Below, piece after piece: positions 48,044-59,100 of a stretch of 64,000 bases of DNA. Origin of the DNA: Bog-756 sp963734395 (GTDB lineage: Bacteria; Actinomycetota; Acidimicrobiia; Acidimicrobiales; RAAP-2); the NCBI GenBank assembly GCA_963734395.1, contig CAVTGY010000002.1:992001-1056000 (forward strand), in the 5' to 3' direction. How positions within the stretch are numbered: position 1 is the stretch's first letter; every line of letters begins with the position of its first letter. The position numbers and the translations under genes are program-made. The notes below the pieces were generated by a model that worked only from the letters and a program-made list of their open reading frames with translations, had not been told where the DNA came from and searched no databases.

Positions 48044-48973
48044 ATGAGCCATCCGGGTGTTGAGGCGATCTCCTCCTACCTTGCCGAGTTCTCCCTGTTC
48101 GGCGGGACCATTCTCGAACAGCGGGCCGCCCTCGAACAGATGTCGACCGGATCCGGTCCTCCCGAAGGAATCACGGTCGAGCCGGTCTCGCTGGGTGGAC
48201 GCAGAGGCGAATGGCTCATCCCCACCACGGGAGCCTCCGATGCGGCGGTCCTCTACCTCCACGGCGGTGGCTACTGCATCGGCTCGTTGGACACCCACCG
48301 CCAACTGGCAGGCAGGATTGCGGTGGCAACCGGGTGCCGGGTGGTTACCCTCGACTACCGACTGGCTCCCGAACACCCATTTCCGGCCGCCGTCGATGAT
48401 GCCACTGCCGCTTACCGCGACCTTCTCTCCTGGGCATGCTCCCCGAGCGCATCGCCATTGCCGGGGACTCGGCCGGCGGAGGACTGACCGTGTCCGTGCT
48501 CCTCGCCCTGCGCGCCGCCGGCGTCCCACTCCCCGCGGCTGCGGCGTGCCTCTCGCCCTGGACCGATCTGACCCAGTCCTCGGCGGCATACGCCCGTCTC
48601 GGTGATCGGGACCCGATGGTCTCCAAGTCGGGGCTGGATCTGATGGCCCAGTCCTACCTGGGCGGCGCCGATGCCCGTATGGAGCTGGCATCCCCGCTGT
48701 ACGCCTCCGATCTCGGCGGCCTGCCCCCGCTGCGCATCGAGGTAGGAGAATGCGAGGTGCTCATCGACGACGCAACCCGATTGGCCGAGCGATTGGAAGA
48801 AGCCGGAGCAAGCGTTTCTCTCGTCGTGTGGCCACAGCTGCTCCACGTATTCCAGGCCTTTCCCGGTTCGGTCATTCCCGAGTCCGACCAGAGCGTCTCC
48901 GGGATCGGGTCATTCCTCGCCGAACACCTGGATCTGGCCCGAACTACGGTCGATCGGCAACCACCCGAGCTGA
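48044..48973 (+). CDS. HSL-family alpha/beta hydrolase (esterase/lipase)
   Basis: About 309 residues from ATG 48044 (MSHPGVEAISSYLAEFSLFG). The HSL oxyanion motif is YLHGGGYCIGSLDTHRQLAG, the nucleophile elbow is IAGDSAGGGLTVSVLLALRA (GDSAGG), followed by SPLYASDLGGLPPLRIEVGE and the catalytic His region WPQLLHVFQAFPG. One frame change near 48430 and another near 48945 compensate; the second gives a stop at 48973, but the 3' end is not certain. It hydrolyses short acyl or lactone esters and opens a plus-strand run of likely lipid-degradation genes, divergent from the NlpC/P60 gene. Confidence 0.82.
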
Positions 48974-49006
48974 AGACCCAACGGGCTCCGAGGAGAGGAA
49001 CATCCC

Positions 49007-49849
49007 ATGCAGGAGTTTCGGGAAAAGACAGCGGTGGTCACCGGTGCCGGCAGCGGGATCGGCCGGGCGCTCAGCCTGGGATTCGCTGCCGAAGGGATGC
49101 GGGTGGCCATGGCCGACATCGACGGTGAGGCACTTGCCGAATCTGCCGCCCTGGTCGGAGGGGTGGTCCCCGCGAACGATGTGATGAGCCAGACCTGCGA
49201 CGTGGGCGATGGGCCAGCGGTCGATTCGTGGGCCGATGCGGTGTTCGACCGGTTCGGCCGGGTTGATGTGTTGTGCAACAACGCCGGGGTATTCGTCGGT
49301 GGCCTCATCTGGGACCGGCCCGCCGAGGACTTCGAGTTCGTGTTCGGCGCCAACCTTTGGGGGATCCTCAATGGGATCCGCGCCTTCGTACCCCGAATGA
49401 TCGCGCAGGGTACCGAGGGCCATGTGGTCAACACCTCATCGGTGGCCGGTCTCTTCGGAGCGCCGTTCGAAGCGCCGTATGCGGTGTCCAAGTTCGCCGC
49501 CTTTGCCGCCACCGAGTCGCTGGCCAATGACCTCCGGGCAGTCGGTTCCCTCATCAGTGCTTCGGTGCTCTGCCCGGGAATGATCGACACCAACATCGTC
49601 GACTCAGACCGTCACCGGCCCGACCGACTTGTCACCGACATGACCGAGGACCAGAAGTTCGTGACCGACTATCTGGGTCAGGCCGTCGCCGGCGGGATGG
49701 ATCCGGCCGAGGTGGCCCAGATGGTGATTGCGGCCATCCGCAACCAGGAGTTTCTGGTACTGACCCACGATGTGTATCCTCCGGCGTTGACCGCACGGAT
49801 GGAAGCACTGGTTGCCCGGCGCCTCCCCGACGTACCCGAGTTCGCATGA
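49007..49849 (+). CDS. Short-chain dehydrogenase/reductase
   Basis: An intact 280-residue SDR beginning MQEFREKTAVVTGAGSGIGR. Cofactor motif TGAGSGIG; NNAG in VLCNNAGVFVGG; catalytic Ser in HVVNTSSVAGLFGAPF; YxxxK in PYAVSKFAAFAATESLANDL; CPGM after the active site. The length and the extended C-terminus (YPPALTARMEALVARRLPDV) fit the 3-hydroxy or steroid dehydrogenase-type actinobacterial SDRs. It is between the HSL hydrolase and an SRPBCC protein; the gap to the latter is 13 bp, so they are probably co-transcribed. It is related to the SDR in the 16.6-17.5 kb operon. Confidence 0.9.
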   Translation: MQEFREKTAVVTGAGSGIGRALSLGFAAEGMRVAMADIDGEALAESAALVGGVVPANDVMSQTCDVGDGPAVDSWADAVFDRFGRVDVLCNNAGVFVGGLIWDRPAEDFEFVFGANLWGILNGIRAFVPRMIAQGTEGHVVNTSSVAGLFGAPFEAPYAVSKFAAFAATESLANDLRAVGSLISASVLCPGMIDTNIVDSDRHRPDRLVTDMTEDQKFVTDYLGQAVAGGMDPAEVAQMVIAAIRNQEFLVLTHDVYPPALTARMEALVARRLPDVPEFA

Positions 49850-49862
49850 GAGGGGAGAGCCG

Positions 49863-50336
49863 ATGAAGGGTTATGTACTGACGGTGGAGCGGGTGATCCG
49901 AGCCACGCCCGAGGCGATCTTCGACATCCTGTCCGACGCCTCCAAGCACTCGCTCATCGACGGATCGGGCATGCTCCAGGGCTCGGTGGAGCAGACCCCG
50001 GAGCGGCTCATGCTGGGGTCGACCTTCGGGATGGGAATGAAGATGGTGATGTCGTACTCGACGTTCAACCGGGTGGTCGAGTTCGTCGACAATCGGAGTA
50101 TCGCCTGGCAGACCGGCCCCGACGGGGGTTGGGGCCGGGTACTGGCGGGACGGATCTGGCGCTACGAGCTCGAACCCGTCGCCGACGGGACGCGGGTCCG
50201 CGAGAGCTGGGACATCACCACCGACCACCAGCGATTCCTCCTCAAGCTCGGGAACATCTACTGGAACAAGACCCGACGGGACATGGAGCGCACCCTGGGC
50301 AGGCTGGATGCGCTGGTGACCGCCCAGTCGACCTGA
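49863..50336 (+). CDS. SRPBCC/polyketide-cyclase-like lipid-binding protein
   Basis: An intact 157-residue START/Bet v1-like fold: MKGYVLTVERVIRATPEAIF starts the first strand, DILSDASKHSLIDGSG gives the short helix, and the alternating beta region ends with RVRESWDITTDHQRFLLKLG, before a long C-terminal helix TRRDMERTLGRLDALV. Members bind hydrophobic ligands in a cavity and may act as cyclases or aromatases. The ATG at 49863 has GAGAGGGGAGAG upstream. Immediately downstream of the SDR, 13 bp apart, so both may work on the same hydrophobic substrate. Confidence 0.83.
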   Translation: MKGYVLTVERVIRATPEAIFDILSDASKHSLIDGSGMLQGSVEQTPERLMLGSTFGMGMKMVMSYSTFNRVVEFVDNRSIAWQTGPDGGWGRVLAGRIWRYELEPVADGTRVRESWDITTDHQRFLLKLGNIYWNKTRRDMERTLGRLDALVTAQST

Positions 50337-50364
50337 TCGACCACTCGTACCGGCTGTGTTCCGG

Positions 50365-51178
50365 TCACGCCGTGGTGGCGATGCCTCCGTCGACCGGGAT
50401 GATGGCACCGGTTATGTAGGCGGCGGCCCGCGAGGCGAGGAAGATGGCCACACCGGCCATGTCATCGGGCCGGCCGATGCGTTTGAGGGGCGCGCCGCTG
50501 GCGATTTGCTCGCCGAAGGCTTCGAGGGTGGCCGCCATCATTTTCGATTCGAACGGGCCCGGCGCAATGGCATTGACGGTGATGATCGGGGCCAGACGCT
50601 TGGCCAGATGACGGGTGAGCTGGTGCACCGCCGCTTTCGAGGCTGAGTACGAGTAGGACTCGAGCACCGGCACGTGGATTCCGTCGATCGAACCGATGTT
50701 GATCACCCGCGAGGGTTGATCGTTGGTTGCGTGGGCCGACAACTGGGGGAGTAGGAACTTGGTGGTGTGGAAGACACCCTGAACATTGAGGTTGAGGACC
50801 CGGTCCCACGAGGTCGTGTCGTGCTCGTCCAATGGCGCACCCCAGGTAGCACCGGCGTTGTTGACCAGCACGTCGATCGAGGGACGGGCCTCGGCAACCT
50901 CTTCTGCCAACCTGCCGCGCTCCGTCTTCGGTGGAGAGATCGGCGGCAAACCCGATGCAGGCCCCAACGCGGGACAGCTCGGCCACCGTCGCCTCGACGG
51001 CGTCCGCCTTGCGAGAAGCCACGATGACGTCGGCTCCGGCGGCCACGAAGCCCCTCGCAATCATGGCGCCGATGCCGCGGGTGCCACCGGTCACCACCAC
51101 CGTCTTTCCGGATACCGAGAACAGCGTGTCCGCAGGTGCAGGTGCAGGAGCAGGAGCAGGCGCCGACGTCTGGCTCAT
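50365..51178 (-). CDS. Short-chain dehydrogenase/reductase (one frameshift)
   Basis: An SDR of about 270 residues starting ATG 51178 (MSQTSAPAPAPAPAPADTLF); the Ala-Pro leader is encoded by a 6-bp repeat. TGGTRGIG provides the cofactor loop, then VLVNNAGATWGAPLDEHDTT, INIGSIDGIHVPVLESYSYS (YSYSASK catalytic set) and IAPGPFESKMMAATLEAFGE. A frame change near 50925 lies between the N-terminal and central parts. The C-terminus ends DGGIATTA, typical of FabG-like gluconate/3-oxoacyl reductases. It is convergent with the SRPBCC gene and divergent from the acyl-CoA dehydrogenase. Confidence 0.85.
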
Positions 51179-51300
51179 GGTTCCATCTTCACGGTGTCGC
51201 CCATGGCTGTGACGGTAGTGCAACTCCGGTCGGGGCGAACGCCCTCCGACCGGTCGTTCCCTCCGAACGGTTGTTATCGTGCTCGTTCGAGGAGGGTGCG

Positions 51301-52458
51301 ATGCATCTCGCGCTGACACCAGAACAAGAGGCGCTCAAAGTCGAGCTGCGGTCCTACTTGGTGGGGCTGGTCGCCGAGGTGCTCGGATCGGATTCAGCCG
51401 AGCCCAGCTACACCCGTTACATCCGTCGCATGGGCCAGGATGGATGGCTTGGGCTCGGTTGGCCCATCGAATACGGTGGGCAGGCCCGCGGCCCGATCGA
51501 CCAGATGATCTTCGTGGAGGAGTCGCACTGGGCCGGCGTACCGCTCCCGCTGCTCACGCTCAACAGCGTGGGTCCGACGTTGATGACGCTGGGTACCGAG
51601 GAGCAGAAGCGGCGACTACTCCCCGGCATCCTTCGGGGTGAAGTTCACTTCTCCATCGGCTATACCGAGCCCAGCGCCGGCACCGACCTGGCGTCGCTCC
51701 AGACCCGGGCGGTGCGCGACGGCGACGAGTATGTGATCACAGGCGAGAAGCTCTACACCAGTGCCATCCAGTACGCCGACTTCGTGTGGTTGGCGGCGAG
51801 GACGGATCCGGACGTACCCAAGCACAAAGGTCTTTCCGTGTTCATCGTCCCCACCGACGCGCCCGGGTTTCACTGGACGCCGTTGTCGACGATGGCCGGT
51901 GAGTTCACCAGTGCCACCTTCTACGACGAGGTTCGGGTGCCGGCGGCCAACCTGGTGGGCGACGAGAACCAGGGGTGGAAGCTGATCACCAATCAGCTCA
52001 ACCACGAGCGGGTGGCCATCTGCCCGGTGTCGGGGATCCTCCGCAGCATCAGTGACGTCCAGCGGTGGGCCCAGGTGACGGTGAGGGCTGACGGGCGTCG
52101 GGTCATCGATCAACAGTGGGTGCAGATCCAGCTGGCCCGGGTGCAGGCCAAAGCCGAATTCCTCAAGCTGCTCAACTGGAAGGTGGCGTGGGCCTCGGAC
52201 AAGGGATTGAACCCGGCGGACGCGTCGGCCACCAAGGTGTTCGGCACCGAGTTCGCCCTCGAGGCCTATCGACTGCTCCTCGAGATCGTCGGCCAGGCCG
52301 GGTACCTCGCCGAGGACTCGCCCGGAGCGGTCCTCCGGGGCCGGCTCGAGCACAATTCTCGAAGCCAGACCATCTTCACCTTCGGTGGCGGGACCAACGA
52401 GATTCAGCGCGACATCATCGCCATGATCGGCCTGGGCCTGCCCCGGGCACCGCGTTGA
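51301..52458 (+). CDS. Acyl-CoA dehydrogenase family protein
   Basis: An intact protein of about 385 residues: MHLALTPEQEALKVELRSYL opens the N-terminal helical domain. GYTEPSAGTDLASLQTRAVR is the flavin-binding signature between helical and beta domains, VITGEKLYTSAIQYADFVWL follows, and FTFGGGTNEIQRDIIAMIGL is the C-terminal FAD-contact block. The enzyme oxidises an acyl-CoA at C2-C3 with FAD. GAGG before ATG 51301 supports the start. The usual catalytic Glu position cannot be assigned by eye. Neighbouring SDRs and the SRPBCC protein suggest lipid, steroid or terpenoid catabolism. Confidence 0.9.
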   Translation: MHLALTPEQEALKVELRSYLVGLVAEVLGSDSAEPSYTRYIRRMGQDGWLGLGWPIEYGGQARGPIDQMIFVEESHWAGVPLPLLTLNSVGPTLMTLGTEEQKRRLLPGILRGEVHFSIGYTEPSAGTDLASLQTRAVRDGDEYVITGEKLYTSAIQYADFVWLAARTDPDVPKHKGLSVFIVPTDAPGFHWTPLSTMAGEFTSATFYDEVRVPAANLVGDENQGWKLITNQLNHERVAICPVSGILRSISDVQRWAQVTVRADGRRVIDQQWVQIQLARVQAKAEFLKLLNWKVAWASDKGLNPADASATKVFGTEFALEAYRLLLEIVGQAGYLAEDSPGAVLRGRLEHNSRSQTIFTFGGGTNEIQRDIIAMIGLGLPRAPR

Positions 52459-52663
52459 GGGGCAGTCTCCGGGCCGTTCCACGGGGCGTCCACACCCATC
52501 GGGCTCGGCCGGACCGGCCCCTGGCTTGGCCGAATGGCTACCCACAGCGAACCGATCGCCATGTTGGGTGGAGATCGCAACGTTGCGTGGAGAGGCATTG
52601 CCATTACCATTGTGCCCAAGGCCTGATCGCACAGCGACGACCACAGCGAAGAGGAGCGGTACC

Positions 52664-52906
52664 GTGGATGATGCCGAGCTGATCACCCAGATCGGCCGTC
52701 TGGCCGACGAAGAGAAGCGTCTCGAGGAAACCCACGTCGGTACGGGCCTCTCCCCGGGCGAAGAAGAGCGGTTGCGTTCACTCGAGGTGACCCTCGATCA
52801 GATGTGGGATCTGCTCCGCCAGCGGCGTGCGCTGCGGGCCGCGGGTCGCAGCCCCGACGACGCGGCCATTCGCCCGGAGGGCACGGTCGAGGGATATCGC
52901 CAGTAG
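52664..52906 (+). CDS. DUF2630 family protein
   Basis: An 80-residue protein starting at GTG 52664 with GAAGAGGAG upstream: VDDAELITQIGRLADEEKRL. The family pattern follows: LSPGEEERLRSLEVTLDQMW then DLLRQRRALRAAGRSPDDAA and the terminal EGTVEGYRQ. This is the DUF2630 helix pair found widely in actinobacteria, function unknown. The frame also opens well upstream, but that part does not fit the family. It lies 25 bp before the tRNA-Gly(CCC), on the other strand. Confidence 0.85.
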   Translation: MDDAELITQIGRLADEEKRLEETHVGTGLSPGEEERLRSLEVTLDQMWDLLRQRRALRAAGRSPDDAAIRPEGTVEGYRQ

Positions 52907-52930
52907 GGCAACCCGCCGGAGCGCGGTTGG

Positions 52931-53001
52931 AGCGGGCGACGGGAATCGAACCCGCGTTCCGAGCTTGGGAAGCTCGTGTTCTGCCTCTGAACTACGCCCG
53001 C
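52931..53001 (-). tRNA. tRNA-Gly (anticodon CCC)
   Basis: Acceptor arms GCGGGCG and CGCCCGC pair. Anticodon stem CGAGC/GCTCG encloses TTCCCAA, giving anticodon CCC. The T arm is GCGGGTTCGATTCCCGT. It is 71 nt without encoded CCA. It is the second tRNA-Gly of the window. Confidence 0.95.
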
Positions 53002-53093
53002 GTGGGCTGCCATGGTATCCGAATGCCGTCCAAGCACGCAGGTGCATCCGAGACCAGGATGGTCAGCAGAGGATGAACGCGATCCCTACCCGA

Positions 53094-54371
53094 TCACCTG
53101 AGTTGTTCGACGTGCGGGATCCGGCCTTCGTCTCTGGAGAAGAGCACATCGTTGTAGCCCTGGCCGGGACCGACCATCTCGAAGGTCAGTGGAGGGACGA
53201 ATGTCAGGTAGAGCGCCCTCCGTCCCGCGCCACTGGACTTGGTGGGCGGGGGTGCGGCGTGAAGCGTGTGCCCGAAATGGACCGTCACGTCGCCGGGCTC
53301 AGTCGACAGCGCGGTGACCGGCAACCGCTCGGCCTCCTTCGGATGGGGTAGCCGTGAGGTTCCTCGATGGGAGCCGGGGATCATCAGCAGCTGGCCGGAT
53401 TCAGCCGAGGCGGGATCGAGCTGGATGCCCACATTGAGCAGGGGACACTTGACCGGATGTCCACCCATGCCGCAGTCGCGGTGCCAGGGGAGGTCGGCCA
53501 GACCTTCGCCGGCGCCGGGGACCTTGATGACCACGCTGTTTCCGTCCAAGCGGTCACGGGCATCACGCAGCTCGGGGCCACCGAGCGCGGCGATCCTCGA
53601 GAATCGCTGGTCGGAGCCGAGCCCGGCGATTCGCTCCGACTGATCGTTGAGGTAGTTGACCCGGTTGCACACCTCTCGGTCGCCGACGGTGGTCCACCAC
53701 GACCGCCGATCGTCAGGTCTGGCGGTGGCCACCGCAGCGGCGACGTCGGCTCGTAGCGACTCGAGCTCCTCGGCGCCGATGACTCCTCGGAGGTGGACGT
53801 ATCCGGCGCTGTGGAGGAATTCAGCGATCTCCTCCTCCGGATCGTCCAAGGTGAACGCCCGATCCAGATCGAGCGCTCGTCCGCGACGGTCCTCCACCGG
53901 AGGAGGATCGTCGATGTCGTACAGCACCTGACCGTCGATTGCGACCCGGAGCGGCGGCTCCCACCGCACAAGTTGCCCGAAGCTGCCCCGAGCGATGGCA
54001 ATGTCCTGGGCATAGAGCAGGGAGAAGGACGTCCGCAGCTCCCACACGAACGCGCACCAGGCCTCGTAGGAGAGCACCACCACCGTGGCGGCCGATCGCT
54101 TCCCTCCTCGATGGAGAACGAGCGTGTCCGTCGGTACATAGGTGTAGGACCTGCCGTCATGGAGCTCGAAGGCGATCGGTTTGACCGCGCCTGCGTCGGC
54201 GCTGGAGAAGACCGGACCCCGAGCGTCGAGGAGCGCCGGTAGTTGGTGACGATGAAATCGATCGAAGTCGACCGGGCTGAAAGGATCGCCGTCCACGCTT
54301 TCAACGTAGTCGGTTCCGTCGGTGACAGCGATGCCGGCTGGGCAGGCACCGACCTCTGAGCTGCGGCTCAA
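53094..54371 (-). CDS. Phytanoyl-CoA dioxygenase (PhyH) family protein
   Basis: An intact 425-residue Fe(II)/2-oxoglutarate-dependent oxygenase-like protein. The first 180 residues form an extra domain (DTLVLHRGGKRSAATVVVLS). The PhyH core starts near EEEIAEFLHSAGYVHLRGVI. The metal ligands H-x-D are in LADLPWHRDCGMGGHPVKCP, with a distal His in HFGHTLHAAPPP, followed by an Arg for 2-oxoglutarate (GRRALYLTF). Family members hydroxylate alkyl or lipid chains. It starts 45 bp after the folate ligase stop on the same strand. The extra N-terminal domain is unassigned. Confidence 0.86.
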   Translation of the reverse strand: MSRSSEVGACPAGIAVTDGTDYVESVDGDPFSPVDFDRFHRHQLPALLDARGPVFSSADAGAVKPIAFELHDGRSYTYVPTDTLVLHRGGKRSAATVVVLSYEAWCAFVWELRTSFSLLYAQDIAIARGSFGQLVRWEPPLRVAIDGQVLYDIDDPPPVEDRRGRALDLDRAFTLDDPEEEIAEFLHSAGYVHLRGVIGAEELESLRADVAAAVATARPDDRRSWWTTVGDREVCNRVNYLNDQSERIAGLGSDQRFSRIAALGGPELRDARDRLDGNSVVIKVPGAGEGLADLPWHRDCGMGGHPVKCPLLNVGIQLDPASAESGQLLMIPGSHRGTSRLPHPKEAERLPVTALSTEPGDVTVHFGHTLHAAPPPTKSSGAGRRALYLTFVPPLTFEMVGPGQGYNDVLFSRDEGRIPHVEQLR

Positions 54372-54416
54372 CGGCTCAGGCGATGGCAGGTACCGACCGA
54401 GTCGATGACCGGCACG

Positions 54417-56130
54417 TCATGACAGCCCGACCACCTCCCCGTTCTCGTCGATGTCGATGCGTTCGGCCGCCGGGTGCGAGCTCAATCCGGGCATCGTACG
54501 CATGTCGCCGCAAAGGGCGTAGACGAAACCAGCCCCTGCCGACACCCGAACCTCCCGGACCGGAAGGCGCCACCCGGTCGGTGCCCCTTTGAGGCTCGGG
54601 TCCGAGGAGATCGACAGGTGAGTCTTTGCGATGCAGACGGGCAGAGTCCCCGAACCCATTCGACTCCAGCAGATCCAGACCGGCCGACGCTGCGGGCAGG
54701 AGGTCGACCCCGGCAGCTCCATAGATGGTGCCGGCGATGGTCTCGATCTTTTGGAGGAGGGGTGCGTCGGTCGGATACAGGAAGTGGAAGTCGCTCGGTT
54801 CCTCGGCTGCGGCCACCACCGCCTCGGCCAGTTCGGCAGCTCCGATCCCGCCGTCGCGGAAATGGGTGCTGATCGCCGAGCGGACGCCCATGGAGTCGGC
54901 AATGGCACCTACGGCTGCATACTCGGAGTCGAAGTCACCGGGGAAGGCATTGATGGCCACCACTGGTGTCACGCCGTGGACGAGCACGTTCTCGATCTGC
55001 TTACGCAGGTTGGATCCGCCGGCGATCACCTGGTCGGGATTTTCTTGCAGAAGTGCCGGCGGCAATGGCCTGCCGGCGACGATCCGGTGGATTCCCGAGT
55101 GCGCTTTCAGGGCGCGGACGGTGGTGACGATCACGGCAGCGTCGGGTACCAGGCCCGACACCCGGCACTTGATGTTGAAGAACCGCTCAGCACCCATGTC
55201 GGCACCGAAGCCCGCCTCGGTGATCAGGTAGTCACCGGAACGGATCCCGATGTGGTCGGCGACAATCGATGAGTTGCCGTGAGCGATGTTCCCGAAGGGT
55301 CCGGCGTGGACGAGCACGGGCGTGTTCTCGATCGTCTGGAGGAGATTGGGCTTGATCGCGTCGCGCATGATGACGGTCATCGCCCCGGCCGCTCGCAGTT
55401 GCTCGGCGGTCACTGCTTCCTTGCCGGGGGTGAAGCCGACCAGGATCCGACCGAGCCGTTGGCGCATGTCGTGGAGTGAGGTGGACAGGGCGAGGACCGC
55501 CATCACCTCCGAGGCGGCAGTGATATCGAATCCCGTCTGCCGAGGCATGCCGTCGTCCTTCGAGCCGAGGCCGGCGACGATGTTCCGCAATGCCCTGTCG
55601 TTGACGTCGAGGGCCCGACGCCAGGTGACGTGGTGTGGGTCGATGCCCAGGGCATTGCCCTGGTAGATGTGATTGTCGATCATGGCGGCGAGCGTGTTGT
55701 GGGCGGCGGTGACTGCATGCATGTCACCGGTGAGGTGCAGGTTGAGGGCCTCGAAGGGCGCAGCCTGGCTGTACCCTCCACCGGCGGCGCCACCCTTGAT
55801 ACCGAACGTGGGACCCATCGAGGCCTGGCGGATGGCAGCGGTGGCACGTTTGCCGATGTGTCGCATCCCTTGGGAGAGACCGATGGCGGTCGTGGTCTTT
55901 CCTTCTCCGAGCGGTGTGGGGGTCACCGCGGTCACCACCACGTAGCGGGCCCTCGGACGGTGGGCGATGGCACCGATGGCGTCCAGTTTGATCTTGGCCA
56001 CGTACTCGCCGTAGGTCTCGAGCAGATCGGCGGAGAGGCCGATGTCCTCGGCAATCGCGGTCACCGGCTTCAGGAAGGCCTTGCGGGCAATGTCGAGCGA
56101 CGTGAGCTGCTCGTCGTCCTGTACCGTCAC
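54417..56130 (-). CDS. fhs: Formate-tetrahydrofolate ligase (Fhs), one frameshift
   Basis: ATP-dependent enzyme making 10-formyl-THF for one-carbon metabolism. GTG start 56130 (VTVQDDEQLTSLDIARKAFL). The P-loop is TPTPLGEGKTTTAIGLSQGM. Conserved runs include IRQASMGPTFGIKGGAAGGG, EALNLHLTGDMHAVTAAHNT, AGFGADMGAERFFNIKCR and VVAINAFPGDFDSEYAAVGA. A frame change near 54650 leads to the true C-terminus (CIAKTHLSISSDPSLKGAPT, ending DIDENGEVVGLS at 54417). Repaired length is about 571 residues, near the family's 555-560. It overlaps or nearly abuts the end of the mannosidase gene. Confidence 0.93.
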
Positions 56131-56175
56131 TGGAGTCGGCCTCCCGGGGAGGAGCGGTGATTCCCTCTCTGATGT

Positions 56176-59100
56176 CTACGGCTCGCCCCGATGGGACAGG
56201 TTCGATCTTGAGCGTGGTGATCTCGAAGGGCGAGATCTCCAGGGTGACCGAGGAGCCGTCAGTCGCAGCTTCCGCCGTCTCACGTTCGAGCAGGTCGCAG
56301 ACGACGGCGCGGTGGATGTCCCAAGGGATCTGCAGGGTGACCGGGCCGCGCCTCCCCCAGGCTTCGTACATCCGGACCACCAACGCGCCGGAGCCGTCGT
56401 CGGACCTCTTGACTGTCTCTACCACCACATGTGGGGCATCGACCGAGATCAGTGAGGCCGTTGGCGCTGCGCGGAACCCGGATGGGGGAGGGTGGGCACT
56501 GCCCTGATCGGTACGTTGAGGTCGTACCCTGCGTCCACCACGCCGGCATCCCGCAGATCGCCGCGGTGGGGGAGCAGCCGGTAGGTGAAGCGGTGGTGCC
56601 CGCGATCGGCCACCGGGTCGGGCCAGGTGGTTGCTCTGAGGAGCGACAGACGGATCACGTTGCCCGAAATGTCGTACCCGTACTTGGAGTCGTTGAGCAG
56701 GGCAACGCCGTATCCCGGCTCGGACAGGTCCGCCCACCGGTGTGCGCAGACCTCGAAACGGGCGACGTCCCAGCTGGTGTTGGCGTGGGTGGGTCGTTCC
56801 ACGTGGCCGAATTGGATCTCGTAGGTGGCGCGGAGACTTCGCACGGCGACGGGAAAGGCCACCTTGAGCAGCCGATTGGTCTCGTGCCATTCGACTTCGG
56901 TGTCGAATTGGATCCAACGTGATCCCGAGTCGAGGCGGATGACCTGGGTCAGGAACGAGTCACCGAATCGGCGATTCACCCGGATACCGGCCCGCAACGG
57001 GCCCTGCTCCATCGAGGTCGATCGACTCGACCTGGTCGAGGTCGACAACCTGGTCGAAAGCGAACCGGTCGATGTCCCAGGCGTCGTAGAAATTGGGATA
57101 GTCGGGGTGGAGCTGGAAGCGGTTGCCCCGGGCTCCGGGGCGAGGACCTGTCGGCCCTCGGACTTGTCGACGATCGAGGAGAGAAGGCCCTGATCGTCGA
57201 GCTCGACCCGCAGGTAGTCGTTCTCCAGGTGTCGCGGACCGGCGGTGACGCCGCCGGTGGCGGGGAATTCCCGGAGATCAGGTCGTACACCCGGTATCCG
57301 CAGGCGGGAACGGAGACCTCGAACACGGCTCGGCCCTCCGCGTCACGTTGTATGGGACCGGACGTTCCGGAATCGCCGACGGCCGACGGTGAGGTCCTCC
57401 GACGCTTCGATGGTGATCAACTCGGTGCGGGCGTGAGAGAGTGAATTGAAGACCACTACCGGGTGCTCGGTGCCCGTGGTGTCGATGGTCATCGGTGAGG
57501 CGGGCGAGCGCATCGTCGGCCAGTTCGCCCGCCTCATCCAGAATGTGGGCGTGATCACGGCTTGCATCGTCGTAGACCCAGTGGATCCCCGATCCTGGGA
57601 TGATGTCGTGGAACTGGTGGAGCAGCAGCAACTTCCAGAGCCCTTCGAGCTGGTCGCCCGGATAGGGGGAATCGGGTACCAACGAGGACCAGAGCTCTGC
57701 TTCCCGCAGGGCGAATTCGGCCCGACGGTTTGCGAGCTTGGTACGGGCCTGGGTGGTGTAGGTGCCCCGGTGCAGCTCCAGATAGAGCTCGCCCGCCCAG
57801 ACGGCCGGGTCGCGGATCTCCGTCTCCGCGTCGGTGAAGAACGCACGTGGCCCCTCCATGGTCAGGCGCGGGAGTCCATCGATGTCGGCAAGTCGCCGAG
57901 CCGATTCGAGCATCTCACTGGTCGGTCCACCTCCGCCGTCGCCCCAACCGAACAGGTAGAGCGAGCGAGTGGCACGTTCGTGGTCCTTGAAGTTGTCGAC
58001 TGCGAACCGGAGCTCGCGGACGCTGACGTTGCCGTTGTAGGTGTCAGCAGGTGGGAAGTGGGTGAAGACTCGGGAGCCGTCGATACCCTCCCAGAGGAAA
58101 CTGTGGTGGGGAAGGACGTTGTACTGGTTCCACGAGAGCTTCTGGGTGAGGAACCACCGGATACCGCTTCGGCGCATGATCTGGGGTAGCGCAGCCGAGT
58201 AGCCGAACACGTCGGGCAGCCACACGTCGTTGGTCTCGATTCCCAGCTCACTGAGGTAGAACTGCTTTCCGTAGACGATCTGACGGACCAGCGATTCGCC
58301 TGACGGAATGTTGCAGTCGGCCTCGACCCACATGCTTCCGGTCGGCTCGAGTCCGCCCTTCGGCGATCCGGGTTTTCATCCTTTCCCAAAGATCGGGATA
58401 GTGGTCGCGCATCCAAGCGAGGTGTTGGGCCTGGGATACCGCGAACCGATACTCGGGATACCGATCCATGAGCTCGAGCACCGTGCTGAATGTGCGAGCA
58501 CACTTGCGAACTGTCTCGCGCAGAGGCCAGAGCCACGCGGTGTCCAGATGTGCGTGACCGATGATGCTGACCGAATGAGCATTCGGAGCCGGTCGCTCCG
58601 ACAGCAGTTCCTCGAGGATCGGCTGAGCCAACTGCCAACTGTTGGAGATGTCCGGCAGTTGGAGGCTGTTGCAGGCTCGCTCGAGCCCGGCACAGAGGCG
58701 GGCGAAATGGGGCTCGTCGTCGGGAAGCTCCGAGAGCATGCTCGACGAGCACCCGAAAGTTGTGCCAGAAGGCTTCGAACGCCGGATCTCGGACGTGGAG
58801 GTCAGCTTGTCGAAGGGTGAACAGGGGACTGCCGTGAGGTTCGGGAGCCAGCATCGGCCATGGATTGGCGCCGAACGGGGAGGGAGGATTGGCTGCCGCC
58901 TCGACGTAGAGGTCGACCGTCTTCGCCGCCGATGGCGTCGGGGGTGATCAGGTACTCACGGTGATTGGGCGAGAGTCCTTGCACCGGCCGGCCATCCCGC
59001 CACACCAGGGACTCGGCGCCGAATCCGGTGGAACCGGCATTTCCGATGCTGAATCCCAATGCCACCTGAAGCCCCGTCCAATCGGTCGGGACGGTGCCGA